Source: Fagopyrum homotropicum
Taxonomy: Eukaryota; Streptophyta; Magnoliopsida; Caryophyllales; Polygonaceae
Length of the DNA stretch: 64,000 bases
Assembly: GCA_033239125.1 (NCBI GenBank)
Contig: BSWB01000004.1
Span: forward strand, 83,790,501-83,854,500
Direction: 5' to 3'
In this document: positions 23,151-35,000 of the stretch, one piece after another
Numbering within the stretch: position 1 is the first letter of the stretch
Layout of the letters: every line of letters begins with the position of its first letter
Translations under genes and position numbers: made by a program
Notes under the pieces: model-generated
What the model saw: only the letters and a program-made list of their open reading frames with translations
The model's database searches: none
What the model was told of the DNA's origin: nothing

Positions 23151-24380
23151 CTAGCCATCATAGGAGGAATGCCTAGCGTCCGTCTCCTCCCTGTAGTTCG
23201 TGAACTGAGTGTTCAGGGTCTCGTAGTCGGTGTGGAGAGCATGATAGTCGGTGCTGAAATCAAAGCTTTCTTTGATCCTGCAAAAAGCATCTAAACAGTC
23301 CTTCGAAAATTCGAAAGTTGCGTCCTTTATCAAAAGATTAGTCAAGGGTTTTGAAATCTTAGAAAAATCTTTTATGAATCTCCTATAGAAGCCTGCATGT
23401 CCTAAGAAACTTCTAATTCCTTTCACTGAAGAAGGGGGAGGTAACTTCTCAATGGTTTCTATTTTTGCTCTATCAACTTCTATTCCCCTTTGTGATACTA
23501 AATGACCTAACACGATCCCTTCGGTGACCATGAAATGGCACTTTTCCCAGTTTAAGACTAAGTTAGTGTCCTCACATCTCTTAAGAACTAGTGAAAGGTT
23601 ATTGAGACAGTTATCAAAGGAAGAACCATATACCGAAAAATCGTCCATGAAGACTTCCATGATATTCTCTACATATTCGGAGAAGATTGCCATCATACAC
23701 CTTTGGAAGGTGGCTGGAGCGTTGCATAGGCCGAATGGCATTCTTCTATAAGCAAACGTACCCCATGGGCACGTAAAAGTCGTCTTCTCTTGATCATCCG
23801 GATGAATTGGAATCTGAAAGAAACCGCTATATCCATCTAGATTACAAAAGTAAGAATGTTGGGCTAACCTTTCCAACATTTGATCGATAAAAGGAAGGGG
23901 GAAGTGGTCCTTCCTAGTGGCCACGTTCAGTTTGCGGTAGTCGATGCACATACGCCACCCTGTAACTGTCCGTGTGGGGATAAGCTCGTTGTTTTTGTTG
24001 GCAACAACGGTAATGCCTCCTTTCTTGGGTACTACTTGTACTGGACTCACCCATTTGCTATCGGAAATGGGGAAGATGATACCTGCATCAAGTAGCTTAA
24101 GGTTTTCTTTCTTCACGACCTCTTTCATTGCCGGGTTTAACCGCCTTTGAGGTTGGCGTGAAGGTTTGTAATCCTCTTCCATTAGAATTTTGTGCATACA
24201 TAGTGAAGGCTTTATTCCTACTAGATCATCAATAGTATAGCCTAATGCTCTCCTATGTTGCTTCAAAACATGCATAAGTTTCTCTAATTCAGCATCATTC
24301 AAATTCGCATTAACAATGACCGGATATGTGGAATTAGTGCCAAGAAATGCGTACCTTAGATGCGTGGGGAGTGGTTTCAA
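23151..24380 (-). pseudogene. Athila-2 reverse transcriptase, fused to a 3' tail; no RNase H or integrase
   Basis: RT of the Athila group: WVSPVQVVPKKGG, WRMCIDYRKLN, DGYSGFFQIPIHP, MPFGLCNAPATFQRCM, and the catalytic motif as FMDD. The first codon of the span is TTG; the frame is open upstream to the TGA at 24588 and is the same frame as gag-protease. The protein passes into the start of RNase H (DAFCRIKE) and then directly into a short tail (FSTDYHALHTDYETLN) before a stop at 23151. RNase H and integrase are absent. An extra base relative to Athila-3 joins the two frames here. It cannot encode a self-sufficient element. Confidence 0.92.
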
Positions 24381-24587
24381 TTCTAATGATGGGGGTACCT
24401 TGATTGATGATGAATCTTGGCCTTCGAGTGTTGTGGAAGAGGCCTCTAGAGGTGGGGGTACGGCATCATTAGATTTGAGAGTAGCTGTGGAAACGTTTGG
24501 AGAATCCAGAAAATTTTCCTTTGGATCGACCTCCCCTGAAGTAAATCGGTCGATTTGAGGTTCGATTTTTCTTTCTATCGAAAAAAA

Positions 24588-26282
24588 TCAGGTTACCTCT
24601 TCACAAATCGGATGATTTTTCTTAGTCAGGTCGATTTTTGTTTCTGTTGAAAAAAATCGGGTTTCCTCTTCACAAATCGAACGATTTTGTGCTTGCTGGT
24701 CGATTTTCTTCACAGTTTCCGGAGTTAATTCTAGCTCTTCAATTCTTGTTCCTAGTTCTTCCTCCACATTATTTAATGCCTTCACATCCTCATTGCAATC
24801 GTGTTCCACTCCTTCCTCCATGATGCTCATACTAAGGACCTTTTGAAGAGGGTCTTTCATCAAGATCGAACTTATTACCTCTCTAGACTCTTCTTCATCA
24901 AACATTTCAAAAGCATCGTCTTTCAAGGCTGGCTCCTTGATTAAGGAAGAGAGTATGAATTCTATCTTTTCTTCACCAATATGGAAGGACAGTTGGCCGT
25001 TCTTGCAATCTACCATGCATCTGGACGTTGCAAGGAATGGTCTCCCAAGGATGATGGGAACCGGATAATCTGCATGGATGTCAAGAACGACAAAATCTAT
25101 TGGAATGTAAAACTTACCGAGCTTTACTGGAATGTCTTTTAATATCCCCACCGGCTTAGTGGTGGAACGATCAGCCATGTAGAGTGTGATCTTCACCGGT
25201 CTAGGTTCTCCTAGACCAACTGCTTTGCATAGAGCAAGAGGTATGATACTCACACTCGCTCCAAGGTCACAAAGAGCATCATAAGTAGCTTCTCCCAAAG
25301 TGATGGGTATGCAAAAAGATCCTGGATCACGGAGTTTGGGTGGCATGTTCTCCGTCATAGTCTTGATGAGTTCGGATGACTCCATACTCATCTTGACTTC
25401 TCCTATGTCTTCCAATTTCCTCTTGTTAGAGAGGATCTCCTTGAGGAATTTCCCGTAAGCCGGCATACCTAAAATTGCATCCATAAAAGGTATGTTAATA
25501 TGTAGCTTTCTCATAAGTTCAATAAACTTACCAAAATGTTTATCTAGGCGTGCACGCGCTCTAGATTGAGGGAAAGGTAGGGGTGGTTTGTAAGCAGGAG
25601 GAGGAACATAGACTTCTTCCTTCTCTTTTGCCTCTCCTTCTTTTGTGGTGGTATCGACTACTTTGGGTTGAGGATCGGTGGTTGTCTTGCCGCTCCTAGT
25701 AGTTATTGCCATAACCCTTCCCTTTGGGTTATCTTCCGTCTTCCCGGGAAGTTTCCCTTGATCTCTTGGAACTTCTCCGGCTTTGTTGAATACTTGGTTT
25801 TCTAAAGCCTTGTGAGCTTTGTCAACCGAAGTTATATAACTCTCCAACCCTTGTAGCTTGCCTAGGATCGTCTCTAGCATGGGATCGGGTTTGCTTGATC
25901 CGCTTGATTGTCCCTGGCTTGTTAAAGGAGTAGAAGAAGATGGAGGTGTTAGAGCCTTTTCAGCATGAGAGTAAGGATTACCTGGATTTTGCTGATTTGA
26001 CCTCCAATTGTTGTTATTTGAGTTCCTATTGTTGTTGTTGTTGTTCCAATTGGAGTTTCGGTTGTTATTGTTGTGGTTGCTCCAATTGGAATTCCTATTG
26101 TCACTCCTTTGATTGTTGTCTCTTCCCATGTAGTTGGCTTCTTGCTCCTTAGTCTTTTGAAGACTTGTTTTGAGTACTTCCCTCAATTCTTTGATGTCAT
26201 CTTTGAGGGAGAATATTTGTGTTTGAGCAGCTTGGTTCAACCTAGCTCCCGAATCGCCTTGATTCCGGCTATTTGAGTCCAC
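24588..26282 (-). pseudogene. Athila-2 gag C-terminus and aspartic protease
   Basis: Continues gag in the same frame after a TGA at 26334. It starts with a Gln/Asn-rich linker containing a long run of Asn-Arg-Ser-Trp units (about residues 50-95), then low-complexity sequence, then the retropepsin-like protease with CDLGASVSIIP as active site and VPIILGRPFLATSRCMVD downstream. Near the end two diverged copies of a 17-residue segment occur (ICEEETRFFSTETKIDL and ICEEVT-stop-FFSIERKIEP). The stop at 24588-24590 is TGA where the sister segment has CGA, so a single C-to-T change ends the frame. Downstream the frame is open into RT. Confidence 0.9.
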
Positions 26283-26333
26283 CTTCCGGTGGGAATACTT
26301 CTCAATTACTTGGGCTTGCTTCTCAATGAAGTG

Positions 26334-27359
26334 TCAAGCATCATCCTCTCTCATATCCATGAATGTGCCACAAGAAAGAGATTGGAGGTTGAATTGTGTT
26401 TCCACATCCAACCCTTTGTAGTAGATCTCCAATAATTCCAGCTTGGAAATGCCATGGTGTGGGCAATCCAACAAGAGATCTTGAAACCTTTCCCAAGATT
26501 GAAACAAGCTTTCATTAGGTTTCATAGAAAAAGCATTTATTTTACCTCTCAATTCCGATGGCGGAAAGAATTTGGTGAGGAATTCCGAAGACAATTCCTC
26601 CCATGTAGCTAGCTTTGCAGCTGGAAGTGTTTGGTACCAAGCTAGAGCCTTGTCCTTCAAAGAAAAGAAGAACGGTTTGATTTTGTAGTTGCTTATAGTA
26701 GCCTTCTTCGGCTTCATAGTCTCCATGAGAATCTCAAAATTTTGCAAGTGTTGGTGTGGAGATTCAGTACTTGCTCCGCCATATTGACTTTGGCGAACCA
26801 TGGTGATGACTTGTGGTGAGAAGCTAAACTCTTGGATGTCTTCAGCTCCGAAATCCACACCTAGACGGCGTGGTTGCTGAATTGGATCCATCCGTTGCCC
26901 CAAAGTTCGGGGTCTATCACCGTCATTAACAGCTCTTACGTCCCTAGTTGGAAGGCGAGGAACAACCCGTGGTTTTGGGGTGTTCCGAATAGGACGAAGT
27001 AGCGGATCGATCTCCTCAAGTTCCGGCATGTCCGGATCAATCTCTTCATCATCGGATGAGTCATTTCGAATGGATTTAGTTGGCGTCTTGGCTTTCTTCT
27101 TCTTCCTGGATTCGTTCAACTCCAACTTCATGTCCAGCATCATAGCCCTTAGTTCATCAATCTGAAATTGATGACTCGTTCCGGCATCTTTTCGTGCTTT
27201 TTCACTCAACTGGAGTTGGCGTTGAGCTTCATTCAGTTCAGCCTGGTAGTTTCTCTCGTCATTTTCAGCCATTTTCTTTTCCTTCAACTTTTTCCTCAAA
27301 GTTCTCTCCAATTCGGGATCGAAAGGGACTAGATCTTTAGTGGATCTAGTCTTTCGCAT
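26334..27359 (-). pseudogene. Athila-2 gag N-terminus and capsid
   Basis: The start is taken as ATG 27357-27359 (MRKTRSTKDLVPFDPELERT); the frame extends upstream to 27389 but only from a TTG. Residues about 35-85 form a coiled coil (AELNEAQRQLQLSEKARKD). A Lys-rich, acidic linker follows, then the capsid domain (FSLKDKALAWYQTLPAAKL, TWEELSSEFLTKFFPPS, FSMKPNESLFQSWERFQDLL). The frame stops at TGA 26334-26336 after MREDDA, most simply a Trp codon mutated by a transition, and then remains open. The PBS lies about 100 bp upstream of the start. Confidence 0.9.
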
Positions 27360-27462
27360 ATACCTAAAGAACCTGCAATGATCACTCAAGTAGACAAATC
27401 AAATCACAAGAGCAAGAGCTCTCAAGCTAGACAACCGAAAACCGAATTTGGTCTAGACCAAA

Positions 27463-27480
27463 TCCCTGGCAACGGCGCCA
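27463..27480 (-). other. Primer binding site, tRNA-Asp type (Athila-2)
   Basis: On the minus strand TGGCGCCGTTGCCAGGGA, identical to the Athila-1 PBS except for one base, and 6 nt inside the LTR end at 27487. Confidence 0.88.
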
Positions 27481-27486
27481 AAAACT

Positions 27487-29118
27487 TGTTCGCTCAAAAG
27501 GTGTGTGCGTCAAAGTCTTAAATTTATATCTAGAACTCAAAGCAAAGCGAACCCGCAGTGTACGGATCAGCTATAGTAAGGTAAGAATTCCAGAGTCGAA
27601 CTCAGGGATTTGGTGAGAATAATTCCGATTTCAATTATCTAGCAAAAAGTGTGAAAAGCTTTTGTGATCAAATAAGAGTGAAATGATTCCAAGGATTCAA
27701 GTATCCGATTTCGGCTTTCGATTCAAGACACTTCTATAGATATAGGACAGAGTTTATATTGCCAAGATTAAATGTTCAAAGGTAGGATTCGTACGGTGAA
27801 GTTCTGAAGCCTATATGACTAATCTAAAGGTTCTCTCTATAAGGGTTGTTGAGGCTGCAATATAGAAAGATCTAGAGACAAGAATTATGTTCAAACTAAC
27901 TATCTAAAACTCCAGGATATGACTCTCCAAAGTAAAGAATAGCAAGCACAATTAAAATCTTAATAAAGGATGTTGAGTCTCTTTATTACCCAAATCTTGA
28001 AATCTTAATCTATTAAATGTAGAATCAGGTTTGAAGTGTCTTCATACATTCAATTAGAGGGTAAAAAGGTTAATCAAGGTTGAGATTTAAGCAAGGATTA
28101 GTTTTGGTTAAGGATTAAATCAATTAAAGTTCGTCAGAGGAATAAATCGGGCTGTTCATAAGAAAATCGGCCGATTTACTCAAGAACAGTCCGATTTTCC
28201 TGTAGTCGCAAAACTAAAATATAAACTCTCAGGGTCCTAATGTTTGAATGAGTTCAGTCTATCATCATCTAAGCCTTAATCATCAACTATTCTCCCCAGA
28301 ATCACAAGGGTTTTAGCCAACCATTTTCAAAATCGAATCAAATTAAATATTGGGAGAAAAATCGCAAAGAAACCAAATCTTGAATAAAAAATCCAATAAC
28401 CTTCAAATCTGTAAACGATTGTCAAAACAAATCAATGTATCTCTTTAGTAACTCAAATTCGTGCTCAAAAACAGCAAGCACTTCAATGGACAAAGAAATC
28501 TCACAACTAGAATCAAGATTAGCTTCTCGGCAAAGAGTCCTTCAATCTCCTTCCAAGAATCTTCGAATTCTCTCCAACGTGTAAAGATTTCCCGCTGCGG
28601 CCTCCTCGTTTTCGTTCGTAGGGTTCTCTTCTATAGTTTCTTGCAAATGGGCTGTTTGGCAAAACTCTCTTCTAGCCCAAAAGAATTGGGCTTTGTGTCG
28701 TCTTTTCATTTGGCCGAAAAACAGAATAAATCGACCCAGGCGATTTATGCACAAAATCGTTCGAATTCTTGAGGGGGAAATCGTCTGATTTTTGTACATG
28801 TTGGCACGATTTTCTTCAACAGAAAGTGCTCTACTCTTGGCTCGTTTTCTATGCTTTTCCTTTGCAATTCTTCAACTCTTTATGACCCCTTCCTGGTTCC
28901 TTTAGCTTCCTTAACATCCTTAGATTCTCCTTGCTTTGCTTTTGCTTCCAATTCCACTCCATTTACCTATAATTCATCAAAAACTCGTGTAGACCTCTAT
29001 TTCCGATAATTAATTGAATAGAACATAAAAGGCACACAAAATCTCTCTAAATGCAAGGTAAATTGAGATAATCTTCTATAATATGCATGAATATGATGAT
29101 ATATAATTCATGTCATCA
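27487..29118 (-). repeat. Shared LTR: 5' LTR of Athila-2 and 3' LTR of Athila-3
   Basis: 1.63 kb, almost identical to 20109-21739. To the left are the PBS and gag of Athila-2. To the right is not flanking DNA but the polypurine tract and 3' interior of another Athila, identical in layout to 21740 onward. The LTR therefore belongs to two elements. Confidence 0.92.
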
Positions 29119-30588
29119 AAATACCCCATACTTGCCTATTGCTTGTCCCTAAGCAAGACTCAAATTTAGAATATAAGATGTCATGGATTATATATATATG
29201 AAAACTCAAAAACTCTTCTTTTGGTAGTGCTTCTTCTTATTGGATAACCCTCAAAGTGATATTTCAAGGCATAAAAAGGCTAGGCATGTATCAATGATAA
29301 CTATAAGATGAACCAATCTTCCTTTTTTTTCTTGAAAACACAAATAAAAGACATGATAAAGGTGTAGAGGTAATCAAAGTCAAACAAATCTAAGCCATTA
29401 AGTCTTAAACACATGCATAAAAGTCTCAAGGTCTTCTAATCAAAGAAAAGGTTCAAGAAACGTATTAAGGGAGGAATTCTTTTTGGCAATTGTGGTGCTA
29501 ATCCGGGAAATAGGAACACATAATACCTTCAAGATTTTTCTTCACCGCACATGCTTTGCATGTAGAAAGCTTTGCTTTCATTATACTTTACTTTTTGAGA
29601 GTATGGACAGCGGTGCACAAAAACCAAAGCCTAGGAGATTGGCGTTTCTCAATTTCGAGATGCCTCAAACCCTTGATGCACATACCATATCCCGATAGGA
29701 CTTGTCGTTCAATCGGACTTTGGCAAGACACAAACACCCGGCTATGTGAATGGTGCCGAGTTACTCATCCTCATGTTCAACGTCCCCAAACTTATGAATT
29801 TCTGCACTTTCTTTTAATACTTTTTCCTTGGCCCTCCCACATCAAACATGCCTTTTTCTATCACTTATCCTAATTCCCGGATGGTAAAAGGAGGGTTACA
29901 TATTTCATTGAGGGGCTAGCATGATCAAGATATGAGAAAAGAAAAGAAGTGAATTGCCTTAGTCATCCTTATATGATGTAAAAGAACTTGCAATATAGCT
30001 TCGACTATTATTTCATTCTCTTATCAAAACAACTAAATCATATAACTTATTCACGCGTTTAAGTAACAAAAGCAAAATCATTCATGCTATGATTAACATC
30101 TCAACACAACTAAGCATCTTTTTTTTTTGCCTATCCATATACACAATTCTCATCATAGAGGTCATTTCCATCATAAGAAGCACAAAAATTTTTGAAAATT
30201 CATAGGATTTGAAAAAGATCATGCAAATGCAAGTGTCATAAAGGAAAGCAAGTAGTGCAAGAGTTATTACAAGCCAAGTCATCAAGAGTAGTGCAAATGT
30301 CATAAAGTGCTAAGGTGAACATAAGGTATTGTAAGTACCCCCACCCCATACTTGACATCCACATTGTCCCCAATGTGAAAATCAAGCATAAGAAGGAGAA
30401 AAATACTTACAATGTAAAAGAAGTGGAAGCTCAATCCTCTGTCGGCGGTGAAGGTGGTGGATAGGGGTACATCGGTGCGCTAGGATCATAGAAGTGGCCG
30501 AACTGGTGGAAGTATAAGTCTCTCATCTAGCCATCATAGGAGGAATGCCTAGCGTCCGTCTCCTCCCTGTAGTTCCTGAACTGAGTGT
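29119..30588 (-). other. Athila-3 3' untranslated interior
   Basis: Near-identical copy of 21740-23150, including the CACATTG-TCCC-CAATGTG inverted repeat at 30360-30377. No gene was seen. Confidence 0.75.
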
Positions 30589-31728
30589 TCAGGGTCTCGT
30601 AGTCGGTGTGGAGAGCATGATAGTCGGTGCTGAAATCAAAGCTTCTTTGATCCTGCAAAAAACATCTAAACAGTCTTTCGAAAATTCGAAAGTTGCGTCC
30701 TTCATCAAAAGATTAGTCAAGGGTTTTGAAATCTTAGAAAAATCTTTTATGAATCTCCTATAGAAGCCTGCATGTCCTAAGAAACTTCTAATTCCTTTCA
30801 CTGAAGAAGGGGGAGGTAACTTCTCAATGGTTTCTATTTTCGCTCTATCAACTTCTATTCCCCTTTGTGATACTAAATGACCTAACACGATCCCCTCGGT
30901 GACCATGAAATGGCACTTTTCCTAGTTTAAGACTAAGTTAGTGTCCTCACATCTCTTAAGAACTAGTGAAAGGTTATTGAGACAGTTATCAACGGAAGAA
31001 CCATATACCGAAAAATTGTCCATGAAGACTTCCATGATATTCTCTACATATTCGGAGAAGATTGCCATCATACACCTTTAGAAGGTGGCTGGAGCGTTGC
31101 ATAGGCCGAATGGCATTCTTCTATAAGCGAACGTACCCCATGGGCACGTAAAAGTCGTCTTCTCCTGATCATCCGGATGAATTGGAATCTGAAAGAAACC
31201 GCTATATCCATCTAGATTACAAAAGTAAGAATGTTGGGCTAACCTTTCCAATATTTGATCGATAAAAGGAAGGGGGAAGTGGTCCTTCCTAGTGGCCACG
31301 TTCAGTTTGCGGTAGTCGATGCACATACGCCACCCTGTAACTGTCCGTGTGGGGATAAGCTCGTTGTTTTTGTTGGCAACAACGGTAATGCCTCCTTTCT
31401 TGGGTACTACTTGTACTGGACTCACCCATTTGCTATCGGAAATGGGGAAGATGATACCTGCATCAAGTAGCTTAAGGATTTCTTTCTTCATGACCTCTTT
31501 CATTGCCGGGTTTAACCGCCTTTGAGGTTGGCGTGAAGGTTTGTAATCCTCTTCCATTAGAATTTTGTGCATACATAGTGAAGGCTTTATTCCTACTAGA
31601 TCATCAATAGTATAGCCTAATGCTCTCCTATGTTGCTTCAAAACATGCATAAGTTTCTCTAATTCAGCATCATTCAAATTCGCATTAACAATGACCGGAT
31701 ATGTGGAATTAGTGCCAAGAAATGCGAG
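30589..31728 (-). pseudogene. Athila-3 reverse transcriptase (truncated, two stops)
   Basis: Second copy of the Athila RT, read from 31728 (LGTNSTYPVIVNAN) to 30589. It carries two nonsense changes relative to Athila-2: a stop after ATF (Gln in Athila-2) near 31078 and one after LVLN (Trp in Athila-2) near 30920. Part of the catalytic region lies between them. At the 3' end it reads DVFCRIKEALISAPTI and then the same abrupt jump to the non-RNase H tail as Athila-2, but without the extra base. The 5' side ends at the junction with element E, so protease and gag are missing. Confidence 0.9.
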
Positions 31729-31903
31729 GGATCTAACTCCTTTTCCGCTATTGGATGATGATCAAGGCAATTCGAGGTCGAATTCTTCCAAAGAAGGGGA
31801 GAATGATGAAGGATCATCAGAGCTAACTCCATCTTCACCACCTCAAGGGACTCTAACAAGAGGCAAGCTAAACGTCAAGTTAAGATGGATGCTCTTTTCC
31901 TAA
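31729..31903 (+). pseudogene. Element E pol C-terminal tail
   Basis: Plus-strand peptide DLTPFPLLDDDQGNSRSNSS and on, followed by TLTRGKLN. It aligns with the end of CRM-A pol (GDLSPYEGESEQDENSGS ... ITRARAK). It resumes the integrase that stops at 20107 and overlaps the start of the E LTR at 31804, as in CRM-A. It has no 12-residue repeats. Confidence 0.75.
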
Positions 31904-32315
31904 ACATGGTCCATGAAGCTCAACCAAGCCCACCTTCATCAAGTCTAAGGACCATCTTGTGGATCAGCCACAAACACATCCTAGCCAAGATGACTAATGG
32001 AGCTTAAATTGTATTTTTAGTTGCTGGGCAGGCCTTGGAACGAATTTCAAAGGACAAACGGAGGCCTTGAAATCAGATACAAGGGGTTTCACGTGTGTGC
32101 ATGTGCATGGCTGGAACATTTATTTAAGTATGTGGACTTGATAGGTTGAATAGGAGAGTTTAATTTGGCCCAATTGTGTTCTATGTTTCCTGTGCTTTAT
32201 TTAACTCTCTCTCAATATAATTATTGTAATTAGTTTCTTTTTCCGTTTTAGAAGAAAAGGCCTAGGATGTATATAAAGCATTTTCTCTCTTCTTTTGTAG
32301 TTAGATAAGTTTCAT
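31804..32315 (+). repeat. Element E 3' LTR, first part
   Basis: Begins TGATGAAGGATCATC, matching in position and sequence the CRM-A LTR start TGATGTAGGACCATC. It contains a probable promoter/R region with TATA-like sequence near 32270 (ATGTATATAAAGC). It is interrupted at 32315 by CRM-A3 and resumes at 42818 after the TTCAT duplication. Confidence 0.65.
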
Positions 32316-33370
32316 TGATACGGTATTAGTCCGTGAATGAGTCGATCTAGGTACAATGATCCGAATCCGGCTGAATGAAGTGAATCCAGATACGGAATGA
32401 AATGTGGATATGGAATGGATGCAGGAAGACGTAGAGATGAACCAAAAAGAGTCAACGAAAAGAACCAAGGCTGAAGAGCCAAGACCCCGCTTCGTGAATG
32501 CCCTAGACCTGTCTCCAATACAACTTTACACTAGCTCCGGCTGGACTAGCACAAAGAGGGACTCGTGAAGGCTCGAAGCACCAATCCGAAGGCGGTTGAC
32601 ACAAACAAGCTCAGCCAAGCAAACAACGACAATGCCAACCAAAAACTCTCTTGTTCTTTGATTGATTTTGTGAATGATTATAAACGATAATTCTTAGCAA
32701 AATAAAACGTACCCTATTCAGCAGCTAAAGAGATTATATAGACTCTTTTATCTAGACAAAATAAAATAAAGAGAAGAAAACTAAAACATTTGTGGAAGGT
32801 GGTAACAAGAGAGCTTCCACAAATGTAGCTATCAACTTAACAAACAACTAATCAGCATCAAAATAGGTTGACTTATTCAAAGCAGCTCTATGAGTGTTTT
32901 TGGACGGTTTAGAGCCCAAATGGATGATCCGACTGAAATAAATGGGCTGACTTATTCCAACAGATCCATGAGTGAGTTGGACAGTTTTTAAGAGCCCAAA
33001 TGGATGATCCGACTGAGGGATCTGGTTACTCTCTTGGGCCGCCTTGGACGTGAGCAGCTGGTTACTCTCTTGGGTCGTCTTGGACGTGAGAAGCTGGTTA
33101 CTCTCTTGGGCCGCCTGGGAAGTGAGCAACGTCGAGCTTGCTGCCGTGGCTATATGATCCATCTCTTGTTGTTCTAACGTCTACATGGTCTCTTCCCTTT
33201 GCTTGCTTGCTCCTGCATTCACCAAGAGATTAACACATGATGTATGGAAGTTAAATGGTTCACGCATGGTGCCAAGCAATAGCACTTCCCTTGACGTAAC
33301 TTCTTGGATGTCCTTAGCTCTTGCCCTAGTAATGGGTCCTTGATATCTTCCATGTAATGGTCCTACATCA
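32316..33370 (-). repeat. 3' LTR of CRM-A3
   Basis: 1055 bp, TG...CA ends (minus strand TGATGTAGGACC to ACCGTATCA). It includes the pol C-terminal tail and three 36-bp repeats at about 33006-33125, encoding LLTSKTTQESNQ-type units. In roughly the 150 bp nearest its outer end it differs from the 5' LTR at six positions, all transitions. Confidence 0.93.
32848..33162 (-). pseudogene. CRM-A3 LTR-encoded pol tail with 12-residue repeats
   Basis: Frame in the 3' LTR reading ATAASSTLLTSQAAQESNQ and two further repeat units, then IPQSDHPFGLLKTV. It is the same frame as the integrase tail above it, separated only by a CAG-to-TAG change near 33181 (CAG is kept in the 5' LTR). It shows that pol may extend roughly 190 residues into the LTR. 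Confidence 0.65.
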
Positions 33371-33915
33371 TCCACTCCTTCTTGGAAAGAATTCGACCCC
33401 GAATTTTCATCTTGTTCTGACTCTCCTTCATAGGGGCTCAAATCTCCTACGTTAAAAGTGGTACTAACTCCATATTCTTCCGGTAAGTCCAACACATATG
33501 CGTTATCGTTAATCCGGTGTAGGAATTTGAATGGTCCATCACCCCGTGGGGCTAGCTTGGAATGGCGTTTTGCCGGAAACCACTCTTTCCTTAGATGTAG
33601 CCAAACTAGGTCGCCGGGCTGGAAAACCATCTTCCGACGTCCTTTGTTATTCCGAGCTGCAGTTTCAACGCCCTTCTTATCAAGTGTAGCCTTGGTCTTG
33701 GCATGAATTTCCTTAATGTAGTCCGCCTGTTCCAAAGCATCAAAAGCTACTCGATCCTTTCGAGGAATCGGTAATAAGTCCAAAGGAGTTAAAGGGTTAA
33801 ATCCATAAACACATTTGAAAGGTGATAACGAAGTGGAAGAATGCATGGTGCGATTATAAGCAAACTCGATATGTGGTAACATGTCTTCCCATTCTTTTAT
33901 GTTATCTTTCAACAT
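33181..33915 (-). pseudogene. CRM-A3 integrase C-terminal half
   Basis: Starts within the core after the frameshift (MLKDNIKEWEDMLPHIEFAY), then PGDLVWLHLRKEWF, GDGPFKFLHRINDNAYVL, FNVGDLSPYEGE and the basic GPITRARAK. This is the best preserved version of the pol C-terminus in the window and shows the frame passing through the LTR start at 33370 without a stop. The DDE glutamate lies on the other side of the frameshift. Confidence 0.88.
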
Positions 33916-33932
33916 GGTTCTAAGGAGGGTCG

Positions 33933-35000
33933 TTAGGGTCCTATTGGTGACTTCCGTTTGCCCATTTGTTGGGGATGACTAGAGGTCGAGAATAGTAATC
34001 TATTGCCCATTTTTCCCCAAAGCGTTTTCCAAAAGAAACTCAAAAACTTGACATCCCTATCACTAACAATGGTTTTAGGTATTCCATGCAATCTCACTAT
34101 TTCCTTAAAGAAAAGGTTAGCGACATTATATGCATCATCAGTTTTATCACATGGAATAAAATGTGTCATTTTAGAGAATCTATCTACCACCACAAAAATG
34201 GAATCTCTTCCTTTCTTAGTCCTAGGTAGTCCAACAATGAAATCCATACTTATATCTTCCCAAGGGCCATTAGGCGTCGGTAAGGGTGTATACAGCCCGT
34301 GGGGTTGTACCCTAGCTTTGGCCTTAAGACATTCAATGCACCTCTTAAGCATGTGTTCTACATCCCTTAACATATGAGGCCAATAAAAGTGAGTTTGCAA
34401 CATGTGATAAGTTTTGTCCTTCCCAAAATGCCCCATTAAACCTCCTTTATGGGCTTCTTCCACTAATAAGATCCTAAGGGAACATCTAGGTATGTAAATT
34501 TTATCCACTTTAAACAAGAAACCTTCAAACACAAAATACTTATCATAAGAGCCTTGAGTAGTGCATCTATGAAATATCTTTCCAAATTCAGCATCATCCA
34601 CATATAATTCTTTAATGTAAGTAAAATCTAACATCCTAGAATTCAAGGTGGTGATTAAGGTGTATCTCCTAGACAAAGCATCCACTACGACATTATCCTT
34701 TCCCTTCTTATACTTGATAATATAAGGAAAGGTTTCAATGAACTCCATCCACCTACCATGCCGCCTATCTAGCTTATCTTGGCTCCTAAAGTGTGTAAGT
34801 GAATCATGATCGGTTTTCAAAACAAACTCTTGAGGCCAAAGGTAATGTTGCCATGTTTTGAGTACTCTAAACAAGGCATACAATTCTTTGTCATAAGTGG
34901 AATAGTTTAAGCATGCACCCTTCAATTTTTCACTAAAGAAAGCTAGAGGCTTACATCCTGCATAAGGACGCCGCCAATACCAATGCCGGACGCGTCGCAT
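33933..35000 (-). pseudogene. CRM-A3 RNase H and integrase N-terminal half
   Basis: RNase H part (CKPLAFFSEKLKGACLNYS, FVLKTDHDSL, ADALSRR-like region with a substitution), integrase HHCC (GGLMGHFGKDKTYHML ... CIECLKAKA) and the first two catalytic Asp (MDFIVGLPRT, VSDRDVKF). A one-base deletion at the codons for HPQTDG shifts the frame just before the catalytic Glu. The frame upstream of CKPLAFF is the out-of-phase overlap produced by the deletion shared with CRM-A1. Confidence 0.9.

Larger units (their letters stand above)
20109..31728 (-). mobile_element. Tandem Athila pair sharing an LTR (Athila-2 and partial Athila-3)
   Basis: Minus-strand structure, left to right: LTR (20109-21739), interior of Athila-2 (21740-27486), LTR (27487-29118), then the 3' half of a second interior (29119-31728). 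The middle LTR serves as 5' LTR of Athila-2 (the PBS lies next to it) and as 3' LTR of Athila-3. Athila-3 is cut at 31728 within pol. Element E resumes there, so the whole block is an insertion in E with deletion at its right side. Likely origin: LTR-LTR recombination between elements, or one insertion into another followed by loss. Confidence 0.87.
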
